Shown piece after piece: positions 7,348-12,548 of a stretch of 16,531 nucleotides of DNA. This DNA comes from an uncultured Oscillospiraceae bacterium. Lineage in GTDB: Bacteria > Bacillota > Clostridia > Oscillospirales > Acutalibacteraceae. The DNA lies in assembly GCA_902478455.1 (NCBI GenBank), contig CABSLJ010000038.1:1-16531 (forward strand), written 5' to 3'. Each line of letters begins with the position of its first letter. Position 1 is the stretch's first letter. Both the position numbers and the translations under genes were made by a program. Below the pieces are notes generated by a model. The model did no database searches. It worked only from the letters and a program-made list of their open reading frames with translations, and had not been told where the DNA came from.

Positions 7348-7860
7348 ATGGAACGCAGGCAGATTCTTTCTATGCTGGTGCACAACCACCCCGGCGTGCT
7401 GCTGCGCATTACGGGGCTTTTCAACCGCAAGGGATTCAACATCGACAGTCTCACCGTCAGCGAGACGCACGATCCGCGCTTTTCCCGCATGACCATCGTC
7501 ATCCGGGGGAACGACGCTCTCGCCGAGCAGGTGCGCCGCCTTGTCTCCAAGGTGGCCGACGTCAAGGAGGCCCGCATCCTGCCCGATGAAACGGCCGTTT
7601 TCGGCGAGCTGATGCTGATTAAGGTGTCGGCAGGGCCGGAGGACCGCGCGGCCGTCCACAAGATTGCCGTCACCTATGGGGCGGATGTGGTAAACATCGG
7701 CCAGCGCTCGATGACCCTGCAGGTCACCGGCGCGCCCGAAGAGCTCGACGAGCTGGTCACCCATCTGGGCAAGCAGGGCATCCTGGAGCTGGTGCGCACG
7801 GGGCTGACCGCCCTGGAAAAGGGAGACGGCTGCCTTGTTGACCATATCGCGGCCGACTGA
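7348..7860 (+). CDS. ilvN: Acetolactate synthase, small (regulatory) subunit
   Basis: A 170-residue ACT-domain protein that activates IlvB and carries feedback control by branched-chain amino acids. Seen: an N-terminal ACT domain (about residues 4-78) with NHPGVLLRITGLF and NIDSLTV, in which N13, G16 and N31 correspond to the valine-site residues N11, G14 and N29 known in the E. coli small subunits; then the conserved C-terminal half from about 80 on (ELMLIKV, ADVVNIG), as in the longer IlvH-type subunits of about 160-170 residues. Its ribosome binding site (GGAG at 7335-7338) lies in the end of ilvB. Because the valine-site residues are kept, feedback inhibition is expected. Confidence 0.96.
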   Translation: MERRQILSMLVHNHPGVLLRITGLFNRKGFNIDSLTVSETHDPRFSRMTIVIRGNDALAEQVRRLVSKVADVKEARILPDETAVFGELMLIKVSAGPEDRAAVHKIAVTYGADVVNIGQRSMTLQVTGAPEELDELVTHLGKQGILELVRTGLTALEKGDGCLVDHIAAD

Positions 7861-7889
7861 AGCGCACACTCGACCCGGCAGACCTGAGA

Positions 7890-7919
7890 GGGGACGCCTG
7901 CGGAACGCGCCGTGTCCCC
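7890..7919 (+). repeat. Hairpin in the ilvN-cimA gap
   Basis: The 77-nt gap holds an inverted repeat GGGGAC (7890-7895)/GTCCCC (7914-7919) with an 18-nt GC-rich loop containing a minor GCG/CGC stem. It is followed by an A-run and the cimA ribosome binding site, with no U-tract, so it is not a terminator. It may stabilise mRNA or tune cimA expression relative to ilvBN. Confidence 0.45.
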
Positions 7920-7937
7920 AAAAAAGGAGGAAACGCT

Positions 7938-9518
7938 ATGAAACCCATCGTCGACCTGCTCGACTCCACCCTGCGCGACGGCGCGCAGGCGGAGGGGATT
8001 TCCTTTTCGGTGGAGGATAAGCTGAACATCGTCCGCAAGCTCGACGAGCTGGGACTTTCCTTCATCGAGGCGGGCAACCCCGGCTCCAATCCCAAGGACC
8101 TCGAATTTTTCCGCCGGGCCGCGCAGCTGCCCCTGAAGCGGGCGCAGCTCGCCGCCTTCGGCAGCACCCGGCGCAAAAACACGGCCGTGGAGGAGGATGA
8201 GAACGTCCGCGCCCTGCTCGCGGCGGACACCGAGCTCATTGTCCTCTTCGGCAAGGCATGGGCGCTCCACGTCAAGGATATCCTCTGCACCACGCCGGAG
8301 GAGAATTTCTCCATGATTGAGGACACCTGCCGCTTTTTCCGGGAACGGGGCAAGCGGGTCTTCTTCGACGCGGAGCATTTTTACGACGGCTACCGCGCGG
8401 ACCCGGACTTCGCCCTCGAGGCGCTCGCCGCCGCCGCGCGCGGCGGGGCCGAATGCCTGGTGCTGTGCGACACCAACGGCGGCGGCTTTCCCGACGACAT
8501 CTATGCCGCTACCCGGGCGGTGTGCGAACGGTTTACGCTGCCTGTGGGCGTACACACCCACGACGACGGCGGCATGGCCGTGGCCAACGCCGTCATGGGG
8601 GTGCGCGCGGGCGCGTCCCAGGTGCAGGGCACCTACCTCGGCTTTGGCGAGCGGTGCGGCAACGCCGACCTTTCCACCCTGATTCCCAATCTGCAGCTGA
8701 AGCTCGGCGTGCGCTGCATTCCGGCGGAAAACCTCCACCTGCTGACCGCTGCGGCCCGGCATATCGCCGAGGTGTGCAACGTCTCCCTGCGGCACAGCCA
8801 TCCCTATGTGGGGGCGAGCGCCTTTGCCCACAAGGCCGGGATGCACGCCGACGGCGTCCTCAAGAACTCGGCTTCCTTTGAGCACGTCGATCCCGAGGCG
8901 GTGGGCAATGAGCGGCGGTTTTTGATGTCTGAGATTTCCGGACGCACGGCGGTGCTCCAGAAAATCCACCGCCTGTGCCCGGCGCTTACCAAGGATTCCC
9001 CCGAGACGGGGAGCATCATCGAGGCGCTGAAACGGCTGGAGCTTTCGGGCTACCAGTTTGAGGGGGCCGATTCCAGCTTTGAGCTGCTGGTCCGGAAGCA
9101 CACCGGCACCTACAGGCCCTTCTTCCAGCTGGTCAATTACAAAATCCTCAGCGGGCGGCCCTCCGAGCCCGACTGCAGCGCCAGCGCCACCGTCAAGGTT
9201 CAGGTGGGCGACAAGCTCCAGCTCATGGCGGCCGAGGGAAACGGCCCGGTCAACGCGCTGGACAAAGCCCTCCGCAAGGCGCTCGAGGTGTTTTATCCGA
9301 CGCTGGCGACCATGCATTTGATCGACTACAAGGTGCGCGTCATGGACTCCAAGGAGGCCACCGGCGCGAGCGTCCGCGTGCTGATCTCCTCGAGCGACGG
9401 CGCCGCCGTCTGGACGACGGTGGGCGTCTCTCACGACGTTGTGGAGGCCAGCTGGCTCGCACTGGTCGATTCGATTGAATACAAACTGATAAAGGATCTG
9501 GAGCGGAATGAAATTTAG
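7938..9518 (+). CDS. cimA: (R)-Citramalate synthase, LeuA-related
   Basis: A 526-residue enzyme of the HMGL/DRE-TIM family that condenses pyruvate with acetyl-CoA to (R)-citramalate, the first step of threonine-independent isoleucine synthesis. Seen: N-terminal TIM barrel with the DSTLRDG motif (residues 9-15; R13, D14 catalytic/metal), metal-binding H206 and H208 in HTHDDGG, and GERCGNAD; then a linker and a C-terminal LeuA-type regulatory dimer domain (about 390-520). The IEAGNPGSNPKD and GSTRRKN segments are those of the citramalate-synthase subgroup (TIGR00977-like) and not of 2-isopropylmalate synthase. AAAGGAGG precedes the ATG. Lying behind an apparent Ile T-box and ilvBN, and before leuCD, supports the assignment. 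The C-terminal domain predicts isoleucine feedback. Alternatives (LeuA, homocitrate synthase) are less likely. Confidence 0.9.
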   Translation: MKPIVDLLDSTLRDGAQAEGISFSVEDKLNIVRKLDELGLSFIEAGNPGSNPKDLEFFRRAAQLPLKRAQLAAFGSTRRKNTAVEEDENVRALLAADTELIVLFGKAWALHVKDILCTTPEENFSMIEDTCRFFRERGKRVFFDAEHFYDGYRADPDFALEALAAAARGGAECLVLCDTNGGGFPDDIYAATRAVCERFTLPVGVHTHDDGGMAVANAVMGVRAGASQVQGTYLGFGERCGNADLSTLIPNLQLKLGVRCIPAENLHLLTAAARHIAEVCNVSLRHSHPYVGASAFAHKAGMHADGVLKNSASFEHVDPEAVGNERRFLMSEISGRTAVLQKIHRLCPALTKDSPETGSIIEALKRLELSGYQFEGADSSFELLVRKHTGTYRPFFQLVNYKILSGRPSEPDCSASATVKVQVGDKLQLMAAEGNGPVNALDKALRKALEVFYPTLATMHLIDYKVRVMDSKEATGASVRVLISSSDGAAVWTTVGVSHDVVEASWLALVDSIEYKLIKDLERNEI

Positions 9519-9540
9519 CACCGGAAAGGGGAAGGCGAAA

Positions 9541-9954
9541 ATGTGGGCGGTCTATGCGCTGCTTTCGGCCTTTTTTGCGGCGATCACCTCTATTCTGGCC
9601 AAGATGGGCATTGAAGGGGTGGACTCCAACCTCGCCACCGCCATCCGCACGGGCGTGGTGCTCGTGATGGCCTGGGCCATTGTTTTTATCACCGGCGTGC
9701 AGGGGCAGGTTGCGCACATCGGCCAGAGAAGCTGGATTTTTCTGGTGCTTTCCGGCCTGGCGACCGGGCTTTCGTGGCTTTTTTACTACAAGGCGCTGCA
9801 AATCGGGGAAGCCTCCAAGGTCGTTCCGGTGGATAAGTTGAGCGTGGTCATCGCCCTCGTGCTCGCCTTTGTGGTTCTGCATGAGAAGATCGACCTCAAG
9901 ACGGTTGTGGGCGGACTGCTCATCACCGCGGGGACCTTTGTGATGATCCTCTGA
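9541..9954 (+). CDS. Half-size EamA (DMT superfamily) transporter
   Basis: A 137-residue membrane protein with one EamA domain and about five hydrophobic helices (for example MWAVYALLSAFFAAITSIL at the N-terminus and GGLLITAGTFVMIL at the end). Full-size EamA proteins have two such repeats in about 300 residues; single-repeat forms of 130-150 residues are a known class and would act as dimers, so this is not a truncation. Start choice: the ATG at 9541 follows GGAAAGGGGAAGG and puts the first helix at the N-terminus. An ATG at 9508 overlaps the cimA end and adds 11 basic residues; it remains possible. It is the last gene of the T-box operon. The substrate is unknown; a branched-chain amino acid or keto-acid would fit the context, but that is inference. 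Confidence 0.88.
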   Translation: MWAVYALLSAFFAAITSILAKMGIEGVDSNLATAIRTGVVLVMAWAIVFITGVQGQVAHIGQRSWIFLVLSGLATGLSWLFYYKALQIGEASKVVPVDKLSVVIALVLAFVVLHEKIDLKTVVGGLLITAGTFVMIL

Positions 9955-9977
9955 GCGGGGCGCCGCCGCATTTTTTT
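9955..9977 (+). terminator. Terminator of the ilvB-ilvN-cimA-EamA operon
   Basis: Starting directly at the EamA stop, GCGG (9955-9958) pairs with CCGC (9966-9969) over a GC-rich 7-nt loop, then A and T7 (9971-9977). The stem is short but the U-tract is good. The leuC promoter begins immediately after. Confidence 0.5.
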
Positions 9978-9979
9978 CT

Positions 9980-10007
9980 TTGCTTTCCCGCTTCTTTCCT
10001 TTATAAT
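9980..10007 (+). promoter_or_regulatory. leuCD promoter
   Basis: TTGCTT (9980-9985), 16-nt spacer and a perfect TATAAT (10002-10007). Transcription would start near 10014, leaving a leader of about 100 nt before leuC. This gives leuCD expression independent of the T-box. Confidence 0.7.
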
Positions 10008-10013
10008 AAATGT

Positions 10014-10095
10014 GACGCCTTCGGCGCCGCCCGCAGGACAAGGCTTGTCTGCGGGAACGGGATTCCGTTTTGTTTATCAGGGGCAACCCTTTTTC
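10014..10095 (+). promoter_or_regulatory. Structured leuC leader with attenuator-like hairpins
   Basis: Four stems are seen in tandem: CGCC/GGCG around TTC (about 10016-10026); CCCGCAGgACAAG (10030-10042, one bulged G) with CTTGTCTGCGGG (10044-10055); AACGG/CCGTT with a GATT loop, ending near 10069 and followed by TTGTTT; and AGGG (10079-10082)/CCCT (10087-10090) with a GCAA tetraloop, followed by T4 (10091-10094). The last two end in U-rich runs just before the leuC ribosome binding site (10101-10107). No Leu-rich leader peptide was found. Regulation by attenuation or by a bound factor is inference. Confidence 0.45.
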
Positions 10096-10115
10096 AGTAA
10101 AAGGAGGCAACAACC

Positions 10116-11375
10116 ATGGGAATGACAATGACCCAAAAAATCCTGGCCGCCCACGCCGGCCTGCCTGAGGTCAAAGCCGGACAGCTCATCGAAGCGAAGC
10201 TCGACATGGTCCTCGGCAACGACATCACCTCGCCCGTCGCCATCAACGAATTTGAAAAATGCGGCGCTTCGTCGGTCTTTGACCGCAGCCGCATCTCCCT
10301 GGTGATGGACCACTTCACGCCGAACAAGGACATCAAGGCGGCCGAACAGTGCCGCCAGGTGCGTTCCTTTGCCGAGAAGTACGACATCGCCAACTTCTTT
10401 GACGTGGGAGAGATGGGCATTGAGCACGCCCTTCTGCCCGAGAAGGGCCTGGTCGGACCGGGCTACTGCGTGATCGGCGCCGACTCCCACACCTGCACCT
10501 ACGGCGCGCTGGGGGCCTTCTCCACCGGCGTCGGCTCGACCGACATGGCCGCCGGAATGATCAGCGGCAAGGCGTGGTTCAAGGTGCCCTCCGCTCTGCG
10601 CTTTGTGCTCACCGGCAAGCCGAAGGGGTATGTCAGCGGCAAGGACATCATTCTGCACATCATCGGGACCATCGGCGTGGACGGCGCGCTCTACAAATCC
10701 ATGGAGTTTGCCGGAGACGGGCTTGCCCATCTCTCGATGGACGACCGTCTGTGCATCGCCAACATGGCCATCGAGGCCGGGGCCAAGAACGTCATTTTCC
10801 CGGTGGACGACGTCCCCCGCGCCTACTGCAAGGGCCGCTTCCAGGGCGAGCCGGTGGAATACGCCGCCGACGAGGACGCCGAATACGACGCGGAATACGT
10901 CATTGCGCTCGACAAGCTGCGCCCGACCGTCTCTTTCCCCCATCTGCCGGACAACACCCGCACCATCGACGAGGTGGGCGAGGTGAAGATCGACCAGGCG
11001 GTCATCGGCTCGTGCACCAACGGCCGTATGGAGGATCTGCGCGCCGCCGCGGGCATCCTGAAGGGCCGCAGGGTGGCCAAGGGGGTGCGCTGCATCATTC
11101 TGCCCGGCACGCAGCAGATTTACCTCGACGCGCTGCGCGAGGGGCTTTTGGAAATCTTCGTTCAGGCGGGCGCGGTGGTCTCCACCCCGACGTGCGGACC
11201 CTGTCTGGGCGGACATATGGGCATCCTCGGCAAGGGGGAGCGCGCCGTGTCCACCACAAACCGCAATTTCGTCGGCCGGATGGGACATGTGGAGTCGGAG
11301 GTTTACCTCGCCTCTCCCGCCGTGGCGGCCGCCAGCGCCGTGACCGGTTACATCACCGATCCGGAAAAGCTCTGA
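10116..11375 (+). CDS. leuC: 3-Isopropylmalate/(R)-2-methylmalate dehydratase, large subunit
   Basis: A 419-residue aconitase-family subunit that with LeuD isomerises 2-isopropylmalate (leucine) and, in the citramalate route, (R)-2-methylmalate (isoleucine). Seen: GADSHTCTYGALG substrate/cluster region and the three [4Fe-4S] cysteines C300 (GSCTNGR), C360 and C363 (CGPCLGG). The length of about 420 is that of the archaeal/clostridial LeuC-HacA type, not the 470-residue enterobacterial type. The ATG at 10116 lies 8 nt after AAGGAGG; in-frame ATGs at 10125 and 10131 are too close to or distant from the site. leuD follows after 16 nt. Homoaconitase is an alternative for this subfamily, but ilv and cimA next door favour the branched-chain role. 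Confidence 0.96.
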   Translation: MGMTMTQKILAAHAGLPEVKAGQLIEAKLDMVLGNDITSPVAINEFEKCGASSVFDRSRISLVMDHFTPNKDIKAAEQCRQVRSFAEKYDIANFFDVGEMGIEHALLPEKGLVGPGYCVIGADSHTCTYGALGAFSTGVGSTDMAAGMISGKAWFKVPSALRFVLTGKPKGYVSGKDIILHIIGTIGVDGALYKSMEFAGDGLAHLSMDDRLCIANMAIEAGAKNVIFPVDDVPRAYCKGRFQGEPVEYAADEDAEYDAEYVIALDKLRPTVSFPHLPDNTRTIDEVGEVKIDQAVIGSCTNGRMEDLRAAAGILKGRRVAKGVRCIILPGTQQIYLDALREGLLEIFVQAGAVVSTPTCGPCLGGHMGILGKGERAVSTTNRNFVGRMGHVESEVYLASPAVAAASAVTGYITDPEKL

Positions 11376-11391
11376 GAAGGAGGATGCACAG

Positions 11392-11880
11392 ATGAAAGTA
11401 AAGGGAACCGTCCATAAATACGGGGACAACGTGGATACCGACGTCATCATCCCCGCGCGCTATCTCAATACCGCCTCCCACAAGGAGCTGGCGGCCCACT
11501 GTATGGAGGACATCGACAGGGACTTTGTCGCAAGGGTGAAGCCCGGGGACATCATGGTCGGCGTCAAGAACTTCGGCTGCGGCTCCTCCCGCGAGCACGC
11601 GCCCATCGCGATCAAGGCGTCGGGCGTTTCCTGCGTGATCGCCTCCACCTTCGCCCGCATTTTTTACCGCAACGCCATCAACATCGGTCTGCCCATCCTC
11701 GAGTGCGACGCCGCTTCTCGCGACATCTCCGCCGGGGATGAGGTGGAGGTGGATTTCGACACCGGCGTCATCCGCAACCTGACAAACGGCAGGAGCTACC
11801 AGGCCGAACCCTTCCCGCCCTTTATTCAGAATATTATCCAAAAGGGCGGGCTTTTAAAGAGCCTGGCGGAAGAAAAATAG
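11392..11880 (+). CDS. leuD: 3-Isopropylmalate/(R)-2-methylmalate dehydratase, small subunit
   Basis: A 162-residue swivel-domain partner of LeuC, of the short form that pairs with 420-residue LeuC. Seen: the N-terminal YGDNVDTDVIIPARYL segment, NFGCGSSREHAP (the substrate-contact loop of aconitase swivels) and a STFARIFYRNAINIGLP stretch. AGAAGGAGGA precedes the ATG, and the gene is 16 nt behind leuC, so both are made from one mRNA. A strong hairpin ends the operon. leuB, ilvC, ilvD and ilvE, needed to complete the pathways, are not in the window. Confidence 0.96.
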   Translation: MKVKGTVHKYGDNVDTDVIIPARYLNTASHKELAAHCMEDIDRDFVARVKPGDIMVGVKNFGCGSSREHAPIAIKASGVSCVIASTFARIFYRNAINIGLPILECDAASRDISAGDEVEVDFDTGVIRNLTNGRSYQAEPFPPFIQNIIQKGGLLKSLAEEK

Positions 11881-11893
11881 ATTTTTTGCAGCA

Positions 11894-11935
11894 GCGCCCC
11901 CGGGCGGAATTTGATTTCCGACCGGGGGCGCGTTT
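11894..11935 (+). terminator. leuCD terminator, long two-part hairpin
   Basis: A 10-bp stem GCGCCCCCGG (11894-11903)/CCGGGGGCGC (11922-11931), single-base internal loop, then CGGAA/TTCCG (11905-11909, 11916-11920) and an AT loop, followed by GTTTATGGGG. The U-tract is short, but the stem is very strong and begins 13 nt after the leuD stop. The layout and tail closely match the hairpin after csoR (15379-15421). Confidence 0.7.
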
Positions 11936-12057
11936 ATGGGGAAAATGCAGCGGCTTGCTTCATTGCTGCACAACGCAGTCGAATGTGGACTTTTTGGCAG
12001 CGCCATTCTTTTTCTGTGATAGGCTTAGAATATCACACAAGGATAGGAGCAAAAGCA

Positions 12058-12333
12058 ATGCAGCAAATTTTAAAAAACTATTATTACGGAGACAATCTCC
12101 TAAGCGAGACCTCGTATCCCAAAACAGAACAATGGATGCGGCAGAGAAAACAGATCGATGAGCTGGAAACGCAGTTCCTGGCCGAGATTTCTGCGGAAAA
12201 AAAAGAATATGAGGAGATCATGACGAAGTATTTGGAATTAATGGCGCTTTACGAAGAGCATTCCTTCTTGGAAGGGTTCCGGCGCGGCGTCCGGCTGTCA
12301 ACCGCATGTATTGCGGGAGGTCCGCAGGTGTAA
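12058..12333 (+). CDS. Small DUF6809-like protein, copy 2
   Basis: A 91-residue hydrophilic, mostly helical protein of unknown function. The ATG at 12058 is chosen for the GATAGGAGC site just before it and because it aligns with the MQQ start of the related gene at 2447-2716; the frame is open upstream but runs through the leuD terminator region. Shared features with that copy: W-R-Q-R near residue 27-30, FLAEIS, EYEEIM and a C-terminal GFRRGVRL helix. It is AT-rich compared with leuD and copA on either side. A TAGAAT at 12026-12031 may be a -10, without a clear -35. It stands alone between two operons, with a perfect palindrome directly after its stop. The function cannot be inferred. Confidence 0.72.
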   Translation: MQQILKNYYYGDNLLSETSYPKTEQWMRQRKQIDELETQFLAEISAEKKEYEEIMTKYLELMALYEEHSFLEGFRRGVRLSTACIAGGPQV

Positions 12334-12360
12334 GTAGGGGCGCACACTGTGCGCCCCTAC
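12334..12360. repeat. Perfect 27-nt palindrome after the small gene
   Basis: GTAGGGGCGCACA (12334-12346) and TGTGCGCCCCTAC (12348-12360) are perfect inverted copies around one central base, beginning at the base after the stop codon. No T-run follows. It has the look of a dispersed REP-like palindrome of GC-rich clostridia (GTAGGGGCG...CGCCCCTAC), and would also form a strong transcript-end hairpin. From there to the copA promoter (12361-12470) I see nothing definite. Confidence 0.65.
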
Positions 12361-12470
12361 TGAATATCTACCGAGAGCAAACAATCTGTAAATGTGCTTT
12401 GCAGTATGATTATTGTCTGCCGGGGGCAAGATAGGCAGAGAATTTCTTAGGCAAAACACAGACTTACTGC

Positions 12471-12499
12471 TTGACAAATCGGGCTATTGGTCGTATGAT
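12471..12499 (+). promoter_or_regulatory. copA-csoR operon promoter
   Basis: A perfect TTGACA (12471-12476), 17-nt spacer and TATGAT (12494-12499), with transcription expected near 12506. The start point falls on the edge of the CsoR-type operator, so a bound repressor would block initiation. Confidence 0.85.
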
Positions 12500-12507
12500 G
12501 GATATAG

Positions 12508-12526
12508 ACCCCCTGGGGGAGGGGGT
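12508..12526. promoter_or_regulatory. CsoR-type operator
   Basis: ACCCCCTGGGGGAGGGGGT is a GC-rich dyad: ACCCCC (12508-12513) with GGGGGT (12521-12526), and a nested CCCCC/GGGGG (12509-12519). CsoR boxes in other bacteria are C-run/G-run dyads in an AT flank at the copper promoter, as here (GATATAG before it). Its position at the start site and the csoR gene in the same operon support autoregulation by Cu(I). Confidence 0.75.
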
Positions 12527-12548
12527 GGATCGACAAAGGAGAACCGCT

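Noticed and set aside
9541..9954. EamA gene as a truncated pseudogene
   Set aside because: It has a good ribosome binding site, a complete single repeat and a terminator right after. Single-repeat EamA proteins are a known class.
10014..10100. A leader peptide with leucine codons before leuC
   Set aside because: No frame with a start codon and ribosome binding site shows a run of Leu or other branched-chain codons; the ATG near 10010 is followed at once by a stop.
12471..12548. A longer CopA starting at the TTG/ATG codons in the promoter region
   Set aside because: These codons lie in the -35, -10 and CsoR operator. The ATG at 12549 has its own AAAGGAG and starts the HMA domain normally.
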